Positions 35,501 to 42,990 of a stretch of 64,000 bases of DNA are shown here, piece after piece. Under the pieces are notes generated by a model. The model was given only the letters and a program-made list of their open reading frames with translations. It did not search any database and was not told where the DNA came from. A program made the position numbers and the translations under genes. Origin of the DNA: Paenibacillus sp. DMB5 (GTDB taxonomy: Bacteria; Bacillota; Bacilli; Paenibacillales; Paenibacillaceae); assembly GCF_001517085.1 (NCBI RefSeq), contig NZ_LRAC01000131.1, positions 27,748-91,747 on the forward strand, read 5' to 3'. Position 1 is the first letter of the stretch. Each line of letters begins with the position of its first letter.

Positions 35501-35830
35501 CACCATTATCATCCGCAGCAGGCTTTTGAACAGGCGCTCAAGACACCTTTCGTAGCCATCGTTGTGGATCTGATGCTGGGAGAGGAGCTGGACGGCTGGG
35601 ATTTGATCCGGATGCTGAAGAACGACGAACGTACTGAGCATGTCCCGATTGTCATTTCTTCCGCGCTGGATAAGACGGACAAGAACATGATGGACAACGT
35701 GGAGAAATATCTGACCAAGCCATACCCGCCGAATGAGCTGACCGGCACCCTGCAGGAGATTGTGAACATAAGGCAGGGAACCGGGGAAGTGCTGTTTCCG
35801 GACAGCGGACATACAGGTGAAGAGGAGTAA
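32585..35830 (+). CDS. Hybrid sensor histidine kinase with PAS and GAF domains
   Basis: A 1081-residue membrane kinase. Helices at about 8-29 and 180-202 flank an extracytoplasmic helical sensor; a HAMP segment and a Glu/Gln-rich coiled coil follow. A PAS domain, a GAF-like domain and a second degenerate PAS lead to HisKA with His713 (STVSHELRTPLSSVLGFTE). The HATPase has N-box LLSNAIKF and GTGLGLAICKEI, and a C-terminal receiver carries Asp995 (VVDLMLGEELDG). The start follows the lone receiver gene by one base; the ribosome binding site is weak (GAAGAAG), implying coupling. It is the likely input for the operon's GGDEF protein. Confidence 0.92.
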   Translation: MSIKKKYFHIIAGLITVVLLTGIGLFIYINAEQTRLNHNQEVLQNKADTINEMAVTLNDVFFRVRGYSLLKSSNELQQAYDSLEKLRGVLEDYSALKLSPEEATFKEHLATFVDQYQNVTLPKAIGFVEQDDYTSLRALAAEGNTQAVNEFLAYTKQYNTRSDKLLSDMVDHSLKRANEFTLLAFGLSTLLLLLFTLMIWRILKILIDPIVRLEEATNSLAAGEAVMIGKLHKQDEIGRLYEAFLNMAHSIQDKEEELMMQNEELHAQQDELQDQQFRLERSLGEIESMMKALDQSSAVAILSPKGIFTYANANMSEYTGYKNPELIGFTFRLLDLRNMEAARMQQIVGKLSTGGVWSDEVQLGMKNGTPVWLHMTIMPYLNDEGQVYQYILIANNITSMKNVQQKLAETLKNTEQTKIMLERSNQLNHDITYTLDKQEFAEKFIEFMNRQYAFDSSVFFLVKDQITVVRGVPQENVDRYLGSESGNMLYRMQTEKSYITRRPATLREQGIAPEPVLSYDYYSTVVNAQDEVLAVFCGTRIGHSFNEEEINEIQGMMNRVGLAIERLFMYEEIEHGRRLNRDIVNNVNEGIQFVQMDGGMLQMNQALALMFDYHEWFEGDLIPLERWSGHFTRMANESEELEQFYQKAMSEHFIESSSMKYSIGKDTLKHVDMYAIPVFRRETRFGTLFVHRDITREYELDLMKSELVSTVSHELRTPLSSVLGFTELLLSKTMKPEKQLKYLETIHREAQRLTDLINDFLDLQRMESGTQQYNQQPLNLSELVMGVIDQYKVGGTHNFLFEDEAHNAEVEVDRDKIVQVMTNLLSNAIKFSPGASEIKVSLHNEAERIIVQIQDHGLGIPKNQIGQLFQKFRRVDNSASKRIGGTGLGLAICKEIIEKQKGSIGIESEEGEGSTVWFSLPVLHSPGSRHEDEPVKSSPEKDQKPNVMIVEDDYSLSLLLSEELKGKGFRVTHHYHPQQAFEQALKTPFVAIVVDLMLGEELDGWDLIRMLKNDERTEHVPIVISSALDKTDKNMMDNVEKYLTKPYPPNELTGTLQEIVNIRQGTGEVLFPDSGHTGEEE

Positions 35831-35874
35831 CAAATGAATGCCGGCAGGCCCCGGATTCCATTTTCCTGCAGAAC

Positions 35875-35910
35875 GACGTTATCTTATACCTTGGATAACG
35901 TCCGTTTTTT
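35875..35910 (+). terminator. Terminator after the hybrid kinase gene
   Basis: GACGTTATC pairs with GATAACGTC and is followed by CGTTTTTT. Confidence 0.85.
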
Positions 35911-35984
35911 ATGTTTTCGGATCACCGCAAAATACCTATGTCAGCATCCATGAAAGACCCCGCTTTGTTGGCTTAATAAAAAGC

Positions 35985-36015
35985 TTGCCTTATAGTGGAC
36001 TCTAAGGGGTATAGT
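35985..36015 (+). promoter_or_regulatory. MerR-type promoter and operator of the aldo/keto reductase
   Basis: A -35 TTGCCT (35985-35990) and a -10 TATAGT (36010-36015) are spaced by 19 bases, the overlong spacer of MerR-controlled promoters. The palindrome CCTTATAGTGGACTCTAAGG (35988-36007; 9-bp arms, one mismatch) fills the spacer. Confidence 0.7.
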
Positions 36016-36065
36016 GGAAAATGTATTGCGGACAACCATTAAGGGATTAAAGGGAGGAAATACGA

Positions 36066-37040
36066 GTGAAGTACAGTTATTTGGGTAAATCAGGCCTTAA
36101 GGTCAGCCAGCTCTGTCTCGGCACGATGAATTTTGGCCCGGAAACCGAAGAGAAGGATGCTTTCCGGATTATGGATGCCGCGCTGGATGCGGGAATTAAC
36201 TTTTTTGATACGGCCAACGTTTACGGGGGCCAGGAACGCCGCGGCTGGACGGAAGAAATTATCGGCCGATGGTTCAAGCAGGGAGGCGGACGGCGCGAGA
36301 AGGTCGTGCTGGCGACCAAAGTGTACGGCGACATGTTCGATGAGCTTGACGGGCCTAATTCCGGCGCAGGCTTGTCAGCCTATAAAATCAGACGTCATCT
36401 GGACGGCTCGCTAAAGCGTCTGCAGACCGATCATATTGAGCTGTACCAAATGCATCACGTGGACCGGAATGTATCCTGGGATGAGCTGTGGGGCGCATTC
36501 GAGAATGCCATTGGCCAGGGGAAAATTGATTATATCGGTTCCAGCAACTTCGCCGGCTGGCATATTGCCGCTGCCCAGGCCCAGGCCAAAGCGCGCAATT
36601 TCCTCGGCCTTGTCTCGGAGCAGCACCTGTACAATCTGCTGGAACGGACGCCGGAGCTTGAGGTTCTGCCTGCTTCGCAGGAGCTTGGCCTTGGCGTTAT
36701 TCCGTGGAGTCCGCTGGCCGGAGGGCTGCTGGGCCGCAACGCGCTGGCTAAGAGCGGCGTACGCAGCGCCCGTTCAGCCAAGCTGGAGCAGAACCGCACC
36801 AAGCTGGAGCAGTTCTCCGCGCTCTGCAAAGAGCTGGGCGAGCACGAGGATCAGGTTGCCCTGGCCTGGGTGCTGGCTAATCCGGCGGTTACGGCCCCGA
36901 TTATTGGACCGAGAACGATCCAGCAGTTTGAGGACTCTCTGCGTGTTACCGAAATCGAGCTGGATGAGGACACTCTGAAGAAGCTGGATGAGATTTTCCC
37001 GGGTCCGGGCCGTCCGGCGCCTGAGGCTTACGCGTGGTAA
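36066..37040 (+). CDS. Aldo/keto reductase
   Basis: A 324-residue TIM-barrel NADPH-dependent oxidoreductase. The catalytic tetrad can be placed at Asp and Tyr in NFFDTANVYGG, Lys in VLATKVYG and His in LYQMHHVDRN. The C-terminal NADP-binding segment is APIIGPRTIQQFEDSL. GTG 36066 is preceded by GGGAGGAA. Substrates are small carbonyls; a detoxification role is suggested by the MerR-type promoter upstream, but no MerR gene lies in this window. Confidence 0.92.
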   Translation: MKYSYLGKSGLKVSQLCLGTMNFGPETEEKDAFRIMDAALDAGINFFDTANVYGGQERRGWTEEIIGRWFKQGGGRREKVVLATKVYGDMFDELDGPNSGAGLSAYKIRRHLDGSLKRLQTDHIELYQMHHVDRNVSWDELWGAFENAIGQGKIDYIGSSNFAGWHIAAAQAQAKARNFLGLVSEQHLYNLLERTPELEVLPASQELGLGVIPWSPLAGGLLGRNALAKSGVRSARSAKLEQNRTKLEQFSALCKELGEHEDQVALAWVLANPAVTAPIIGPRTIQQFEDSLRVTEIELDEDTLKKLDEIFPGPGRPAPEAYAW

Positions 37041-37057
37041 ATAGTTGTAAACAGCAG

Positions 37058-37091
37058 AACAGCGGCTTCCCTTTAAGGGGGCCGCTGTTTT
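37058..37091 (+). terminator. Terminator after the aldo/keto reductase
   Basis: AACAGCGGC pairs with GCCGCTGTT, with CCC/GGG inside, and ends in TTTT. Confidence 0.8.
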
Positions 37092-37202
37092 GTGTTTATG
37101 TCGTGCAGGTGTCTAGCCGGCACGCTGGGCAGTTTCCATAGCGTGCGGGATGCACCAAATGCCTCTGAATTCGCCTAAAGCCCGGCCTTTTCGCCCGTAA
37201 GC

Positions 37203-37888
37203 TTAGTGTGAGACCGAGGAGATGACAGCCAGCTCGCCTTCTTCCGTAATTTCAGCATAAACGACCGTCTGTGGTCCGCTATATCCCAGCTTGCGGAGCT
37301 CCTTGGCCAGCCATTCTTCGTCATGCCCGAGACTGCGAGAGTGTCCCGCTGTATGATCCCGTCCTCGATGATGCTCACCGGCAGGACGGATTCCGGGACG
37401 GGAACGAGCAGATCCTCGCGGGTCGCCGGTTCATATTGCGCTTTCTTGAGGATGCTCAGAGAGCCGTTTGTCTCATAGATTGCATACGCGACCTCGCTGA
37501 CAGAGAAGGTATCCTTTGCCCGCAGCATCATCCGCAGCTGCTCGAAATCCAGATTGTTTTTTCGCAGCTTGCCCATATCAATTTTTCCGTCACGGATCAG
37601 AATCTCCGGCTCTCCTTCCAGCGGCTTGCGCAGCTTCGGGAGGTGAAGTGTAATTTTTTCAAAGGTAATTGACAGCAAGGTCCAGATTGCCAGTGTAAAC
37701 AGCAGCATCGGGATGGTATGTTCTTTTTCATAAATGGTGTCCCCGACAAGATCGCCAAGAATAACCGCCGAAATGAAGTCGAACGGGGTCAGGGCGGAGA
37801 TTTCCTTTTTCCCGAGCAGCCGGGTCATTGCCCATAGTCCCATAAAGCCCGCAATCAGTTTTATGAGTATCAGTCCGTATTCTTCCAT
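37203..37888 (-). pseudogene. YetF-like DUF421 membrane protein, frameshifted near the C-terminus
   Basis: The first 190 residues are a normal DUF421 protein: three membrane helices (LIKLIAGFMGLWAMTRLLGKKEIS, FDFISAVILGDLVGDTIY, then a third), followed by the cytoplasmic YetF domain. Near 37331-37340 the frame is lost. The expected ending LGHDEEWLAKELRKLGYSG through VISSVSH is encoded one frame over and stops at 37203, while the original frame runs on with unrelated residues to 37175. One missing base explains it. Either a recent inactivating mutation or a sequence error; GGAGG precedes the ATG at 37888. Confidence 0.82.
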
Positions 37889-38093
37889 GTGGTGCCCGCC
37901 TCCAGTCGGTCAATCTATCTAAGAGTGTTTAACCAATACAGATTTCCTCGTAACAGCTGCTTGCTCCGCCGGGCCCGGGAACCGCATGCTAAACATGGCA
38001 AAGATGAAAACAGCAGCCGGCATGTGTTAAGCTGAACAGGAAGAAAAACGGTGCAGATGAACCATAAGGCAGAGAAAAAGGAGGCGCTGGTTT

Positions 38094-38570
38094 TTGCTCT
38101 TTTATGTGATTGCAATACTGGTATTCGCGGCAGACCAGGCTGCCAAGTGGATCGTACGGACGAACATGCAGCTAGGGGAAATTGTACCGTTCTGGGAAGG
38201 GCATCTGACGTTTTCTTATTACGAGAACAGCGGCGCTGCCTTTAGCTCATTTCAGGGATACGGCAAATATTTTGCCATTGTGGCCGTAATTTTTGTGGCG
38301 GCAGTATTCTATTACCGGCGTAAAGGAGAATTGCAGGGGCCGCTTCTCGAGGCTGCCAGCGGTTTTCTGGTCGGCGGGGCTGCAGGTAACGGGATTGACC
38401 GGATTCTGTACCATCAGGTTACTGATTTTCTTATTTTCGGTGATGGCGGAGGGATCCTGAATCTGGCCGATCTAGCCATTAATGCCGGAACACTGCTGTT
38501 TATCCTTCACCTTATTGTGGAGCAAGTGAAAAGCAGCTTGCATAAGCGGAAACAGATGAACGAGAGCTAG
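38094..38570 (+). CDS. lspA: Lipoprotein signal peptidase (signal peptidase II)
   Basis: A 158-residue membrane aspartyl protease that removes signal peptides from prolipoproteins after lipid modification. Four helices are visible. Conserved blocks are FAADQAAKW, YYENSGAAFS, GGAAGNGIDRI with the first catalytic Asp, and LNLADLAINAG with the second. TTG 38094 is the start, with AAAGGAGG about nine bases upstream. In many Firmicutes lspA precedes an rluD gene; here it is followed by a terminator and stands alone. Confidence 0.93.
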   Translation: MLFYVIAILVFAADQAAKWIVRTNMQLGEIVPFWEGHLTFSYYENSGAAFSSFQGYGKYFAIVAVIFVAAVFYYRRKGELQGPLLEAASGFLVGGAAGNGIDRILYHQVTDFLIFGDGGGILNLADLAINAGTLLFILHLIVEQVKSSLHKRKQMNES

Positions 38571-38583
38571 GGGTATTCAAAAT

Positions 38584-38634
38584 AAAAAGGCTGTCTGTTA
38601 AGTCATGAGATGACTTAACGGACAGCCTTTTTTG
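38584..38634. terminator. Terminator between lspA and the PadR gene
   Basis: AAAAGGCTGTC(T/C)GTTAAGTCAT pairs with ATGACTTAACGGACAGCCTTTT over about 19 positions. It is a long stem with T-runs on both strands and suits both converging genes. Confidence 0.85.
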
Positions 38635-38659
38635 GGATTACAGTCTGGCGGTCCTTGAC

Positions 38660-39223
38660 CTACCCCGCCGGCGGCGGACTGCTCCGCTCCAGCTCACCGA
38701 TGGCCCACTCGCAGAACTCTATTGAGGATTTCATGGCCATCACCCGCTTCTGCAGCAGCAGGTAACGCCCGAAGGTGGTTGCCTTCAGCTCACGGGTCTC
38801 CCCGCGCTCATCGCGGAGTGCCTCATTGGCCTTGATCAGCAGATTGTACCGCTGGAGCTCACTGCGGTTAAACTCCATACGCTGCAGCAGCAGAGCCTTG
38901 GCTTCGTCCGGCTCGGTGAGCCAGAGGCTGTACAGCTTGAAATGCAGCTCATCCCGCAGGACGGCCGGTTCTGCAGGCATCCTGACCCATTCCTGCAGCA
39001 CTGAGATGCCTTCTTCCGTAATCGTATATATTTTTTTATCCGGCTTGTCGGACTGCTCAATCCGCTCATGACGGATGAAGCCCTTTTCCTCCATGCTTTG
39101 CAGCAGGGGATAGATCTGGCTGTGGCCCGCCCTCCACAGGGGTTTGATGCCCTGTGTCAGTTCATAGCCCGTAAGCGGATTTGCCGTAAGCAGCGCAAGC
39201 AGCCCGTAAGACAGTGTATTCAT
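38660..39223 (-). CDS. PadR family transcriptional regulator
   Basis: A 187-residue regulator. The PadR winged helix begins MNTLSYGLLALLTANPLTGYEL and includes HSQIYPLLQSMEEKGFIRHE and KKIYTITEEGISVLQEW. A C-terminal helical dimerisation domain of about 90 residues (Vir_act_alpha_C type) follows. It is divergent from an MFS pump, with several TATGTCA-type palindromes between, so it very likely represses that pump and itself. Confidence 0.92.
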   Translation of the reverse strand: MNTLSYGLLALLTANPLTGYELTQGIKPLWRAGHSQIYPLLQSMEEKGFIRHERIEQSDKPDKKIYTITEEGISVLQEWVRMPAEPAVLRDELHFKLYSLWLTEPDEAKALLLQRMEFNRSELQRYNLLIKANEALRDERGETRELKATTFGRYLLLQKRVMAMKSSIEFCEWAIGELERSSPPPAG

Positions 39224-39274
39224 GGCTGTAGTGTCCTCCAGTCTTTGATAATCCGATATTACTGCAAATAGCTC

Positions 39275-39355
39275 CTATATGTCAGTATTGACATAACTAT
39301 TCTGTGATTATAACATTAATAAAGTCAAGTTACATATGTAAAAGTAGACATATAG
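39275..39355. promoter_or_regulatory. PadR operators overlapping the divergent MFS promoter
   Basis: TATGTCA-GTAT-TGACATA is a perfect palindrome at 39278-39295 and contains the -35 TTGACA (39288-39293), with TAACAT after 17 bases. TTACATATGTAA at 39330-39341 is a second palindrome. CTATATGTC (39275) and GACATATAG (39347) are exact inverted copies flanking the whole region. Confidence 0.75.
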
Positions 39356-39373
39356 GTAAGGAGGGGAACATTC

Positions 39374-40867
39374 TTGGAAGCTGCAGTTAAAGGTAAAATC
39401 CATTTCTGGCCGGTTATGACCGCCATTTTTTTCGGGAATTTTCTCTCTGTGCTAAGCACTACAACCATAAATATAGCCGTCCCGATCCTCATGGATCATT
39501 TCCAGACCGGACTGCACACGATGCAATGGATGGTTACCGGCTTCATGCTCGCTACTGGCGTTACAGCCCCGCTCGCCGGCTACTTGGGCGGCCGGTTCAG
39601 TTATAAACGCCTGTATACGTTCGCGTTATCGGGCTTTACCGTATTTTCACTGCTGTGTGCACTTGCCTGGAATCCTGCAGTTCTGATCGTGTTCCGCATG
39701 CTGCAGGGCTCCTGCAGCGGACTGATTATGGCCTGTACGATGACCATCATCTTTCAGGTCATTCCGCAGGAGCGCCGGCCTTTTGCTGTCAGTCTGTGGT
39801 CGCTGTCAGCCATGGTGGCTCCGGCCATCGGTCCTACCTTCAGCGGCTGGCTGCTCCAGTTCGCCAGCTGGCACTGGCTGTTCCTGATCAACCTGCCTGT
39901 CGGTGTGGCGGCTGTCATTCTGACGCAGCTGCTGATTCCTTATTACCGGATGAATGTTCCCAAGTCCTTTGATGTACCGGGACTGTTTACGGTGGTATTG
40001 GGCAGCTTGTCCCTGCTGGGAGCATTCAGCCAGGGCGGCAGCTGGGGATGGACCTCCTGGAAGACCCTTTCCATGATCGCGCTTGGAATTGTACTGCTCA
40101 TTCTGTTTGTTCTGCGGGAGCTGAAGACGGAGGTGCCGCTGCTTAACCTGCGTGTGCTGAAAAATCGCAGGTTTACGGTGATGCTTAGCATTTACAGCAT
40201 TGTTACTGTAGCCATGTATGCCGGAACCTATCTGACACCGCTGTTTTTGCAGACGGCCGAAGGGGCCAGCACGCTCAAGACAGGTCTGATTCTGCTCCCC
40301 TCGTCAGTCCTGCTGGCCCTTCTCAGCCCGGTGGTCGGTAAGCTCTACCCGCGTTTCGGGCCGGTAAAGCTGATTTCTGCCGGCATCGCCTGCATCTTTG
40401 CCGGACTGTTTCTGATGAGCAGGCTCCATGTGGGGATCGCCCATAACTTCATTTTGTGGGCGATGGTCGTGCGGAACCTGGGAATCGGACTGGCGAATGT
40501 TCCGAGCAGCACGGCATCTATGGAAGAAATTCCGGCAGAATGGTCGGGACATGCAACCTCGATTAACAACTGGATCCGCAATGTGCTCAGCTCACTCGCG
40601 ATTGCAGTCTTTACCTCGCTGCTGTCGAACAGGCAGGCTGTACATGCGGCGGAGCTGGCCATGCCCGGTGTGACGGCAGGCAGCGGAGATATCGGGCTTC
40701 AGTCGTTTACAATGGGCGTCAATGATGTATTTGTGGTTGCCGCACTTCTGGTGCTGGCAGGTTTCCCGCTGATGCTGCTTGTCCGCCGTAAAAAGGAGAA
40801 TATCCTAGCTGAAGGGCTTCATGAAGGCTCAGGAACACTCAAAAGTGAATCTGCAGCAAAATTGTAA
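39374..40867 (+). CDS. MFS multidrug transporter, DHA2 family
   Basis: A 497-residue permease with about fourteen helices. FLSVLSTTTINIAVPILMDHF, MVTGFMLATGVTAPLAGYLGGRFSYKRLY (motif A) and APAIGPTFSGWLLQFASWHWLFLINLPVG (motif C) mark the EmrB/QacA type. TTG 39374 is the start with AAGGAGGGG at 39359-39367. Likely drug or metabolite efflux, repressed by the divergent PadR protein until its inducer appears. Substrate unknown. Confidence 0.92.
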   Translation: MEAAVKGKIHFWPVMTAIFFGNFLSVLSTTTINIAVPILMDHFQTGLHTMQWMVTGFMLATGVTAPLAGYLGGRFSYKRLYTFALSGFTVFSLLCALAWNPAVLIVFRMLQGSCSGLIMACTMTIIFQVIPQERRPFAVSLWSLSAMVAPAIGPTFSGWLLQFASWHWLFLINLPVGVAAVILTQLLIPYYRMNVPKSFDVPGLFTVVLGSLSLLGAFSQGGSWGWTSWKTLSMIALGIVLLILFVLRELKTEVPLLNLRVLKNRRFTVMLSIYSIVTVAMYAGTYLTPLFLQTAEGASTLKTGLILLPSSVLLALLSPVVGKLYPRFGPVKLISAGIACIFAGLFLMSRLHVGIAHNFILWAMVVRNLGIGLANVPSSTASMEEIPAEWSGHATSINNWIRNVLSSLAIAVFTSLLSNRQAVHAAELAMPGVTAGSGDIGLQSFTMGVNDVFVVAALLVLAGFPLMLLVRRKKENILAEGLHEGSGTLKSESAAKL

Positions 40868-40906
40868 TATCAGATTATCTAATGCAAGTTATCATTAATA
40901 ATAATG

Positions 40907-40952
40907 AAGCGGCCGAAATCGGAGTGTTTTACTCTGATTTAAGCCGCTTTTC
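40907..40952 (+). terminator. Terminator after the PadR-linked MFS gene
   Basis: AAGCGGC pairs with GCCGCTT and AAATCGGAGT with ACTCTGATTT, followed by TTTC. Confidence 0.8.
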
Positions 40953-41089
40953 GTCATTATATTGGACGAAATGACAATAATGCCAAATTTAGGTCATGAT
41001 CAGACTCGTTGATCGTTTCTGATAATTATGATAGCCTGAGTTCAAGATGTTAGAAGAGAAGAAGATTTTACGCTAAGGAGAGGTCCATA

Positions 41090-42955
41090 TTGGTGCAACT
41101 ACAAGTTACGAACAGCCCGTTTAACGAGAGTCAGACCGAGCTTCTGAACCGGCTGCTGCCGACATTGACAGAGTCGCAGCAAATCTGGCTCGGCGGATAT
41201 TTGTCCGCCATGTCCCTGCGGGGAGCCGGAGCTGCTCCGGCAGCCGGTGAGCAGCCGGCGCCTGCTGCAGCCGTCCAGGGCGCATTGCCTGCCGCAGCTG
41301 CAGCTGCACCACCATTATCCCGTGAGGTGACCGTGCTCTTCGGCTCGCAGACCGGCAACTGCCAGCGGCTGGCGGCAAGCCTGTCCCGCAAGCTTGAGGA
41401 GCAGGGCTTCAAGGTGACTGTATCTGCGATGAACGCCTTCAAGCCGAATACGCTTAAGAAGGTCGAGAACCTGCTGATCCTGGTCAGCACACACGGGGAA
41501 GGCGAACCGCCGGACAACGCCCGGGCTTTCCATGAATTCCTGCACAGCAAAAGAGCGCCGCAGCTGGAGTCGCTGCGCTTCTCGGTTCTGGCACTGGGAG
41601 ATACTTCGTACGAGTTCTTCTGCCAGACCGGCAAAGACTTTGACCAGCGGCTGGAGCAGCTCGGCGGCCAGCGCCTGAGCCCGCGGATCGATTGTGATCT
41701 CGATTATGATGAGCCGGTGGCAGACTGGTTCGAGCGGGTGCTTGGCGCCTTGAACGGCCCGCAGAATGCACCGCAGCTCGCTGACCAGGCAGTAGCGGCA
41801 GCCGAGAAGGCTGACGAGCCGCAATCCCCTTATTCTCGCAATCATCCTTATAATGCGGAAGTACTGGAGAATCTGAATTTGAACGGACGCGGCTCGGACC
41901 GCGAGACCCGGCATCTGGAGCTGTCGCTTGCCGGCTCCGGCCTGACCTTTGAGCCCGGGGATTCCCTCGGGGTCTATCCGGAGAATCATCCTCAGCTGGT
42001 AGCGGATATTATTGCTGCAGCAGGCTGGAATCCGGACGAAACCGTTCCTTTTAATAAGAAGGGTGAGGAAGGCACGCTGCGCGAAGCGCTACTGCGCCAT
42101 TACGAAATTACTGTACTGACCAAACCGCTGCTGGAACAGGCGACTAAGCTGTCTGCCGCACCGGGCCTGCAGGCACTGCTGGCACCGGAAGCGCAGCAGG
42201 AGCTGAAGTCCTATATCCAGGGCCGCGATCTGCTGGATCTGATTACGGATTTCGGACCCTGGAATGTTCCGGCCAGCAGCTTTGTATCCATACTGCGCAA
42301 GCTGCCGGCAAGATTGTATTCAATCTCCAGCAGCTATAACGCGAATCCGGAAGAGGTTCACTTTACCGTACGCGCGGTGCGCTATGAATCGCACGGGCGT
42401 GAGCGCTACGGCGTCTGCTCGGTGCATTGCGCCGAACGGGTCCAGCCGGGAGATACGCTGCCGGTGTATATCCAGAGCAATCCGAATTTCAAGCTCCCGG
42501 CGAATCCGGATGTGCCTGTAATCATGATCGGGCCGGGCACAGGCGTTGCGCCGTTCCGTTCCTTCCTTGAAGAACGCGGTGAGCAGGGTGCGGGCGGCAA
42601 GACCTGGCTGTTCTACGGCGACCGCCATTTCGTGACCGACTTCCTCTACCAGACAGACTGGCAGCGAATGCTGAAGGAAGGCGTATTGAACAAGCTGGAT
42701 GTAGCCTTTTCGCGTGATACGGAGGAGAAGGTATATGTGCAGCACCGTATTCTTGAGCACAGCAAAGAACTGTATGCTTGGCTGCAGGAAGGCGCGCATG
42801 TGTATGTATGCGGCGACGAGAAGCACATGGCGCATGATGTTCATGCGGCACTCCTGACTGTTATCCAGGAAGAAGCCGGCCTCAGCCCTGAAGGTGCGGC
42901 AGCATATCTGGAGAACCTGCAGCAGGAACAGCGCTATCAGCGCGATGTATATTAA
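41090..42955 (+). CDS. cysJ: Assimilatory sulfite reductase (NADPH) flavoprotein alpha subunit
   Basis: A 621-residue diflavin reductase that passes electrons from NADPH through FAD and FMN to CysI. The N-terminal flavodoxin domain has VLFGSQTGNCQRLA and STHGEGEPPDNA. An FAD-binding domain (RLYSISSSY, GVCSVHCA) and an NADPH domain (MIGPGTGVAPFRSFLEER, FFYGDRH-like LFYGDRHF, VYVCGDEKHMAHDV) follow. A Pro/Ala-rich linker of about 35 residues precedes the flavodoxin domain. TTG 41090 or GTG 41093 may be the start; AAGGAGAGG serves both. It forms an operon with cysI. Confidence 0.95.
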   Translation: MVQLQVTNSPFNESQTELLNRLLPTLTESQQIWLGGYLSAMSLRGAGAAPAAGEQPAPAAAVQGALPAAAAAAPPLSREVTVLFGSQTGNCQRLAASLSRKLEEQGFKVTVSAMNAFKPNTLKKVENLLILVSTHGEGEPPDNARAFHEFLHSKRAPQLESLRFSVLALGDTSYEFFCQTGKDFDQRLEQLGGQRLSPRIDCDLDYDEPVADWFERVLGALNGPQNAPQLADQAVAAAEKADEPQSPYSRNHPYNAEVLENLNLNGRGSDRETRHLELSLAGSGLTFEPGDSLGVYPENHPQLVADIIAAAGWNPDETVPFNKKGEEGTLREALLRHYEITVLTKPLLEQATKLSAAPGLQALLAPEAQQELKSYIQGRDLLDLITDFGPWNVPASSFVSILRKLPARLYSISSSYNANPEEVHFTVRAVRYESHGRERYGVCSVHCAERVQPGDTLPVYIQSNPNFKLPANPDVPVIMIGPGTGVAPFRSFLEERGEQGAGGKTWLFYGDRHFVTDFLYQTDWQRMLKEGVLNKLDVAFSRDTEEKVYVQHRILEHSKELYAWLQEGAHVYVCGDEKHMAHDVHAALLTVIQEEAGLSPEGAAAYLENLQQEQRYQRDVY

Positions 42956-42990
42956 GGACAGCGGATGGCCCCGGAAGGAGAAGATCAATA

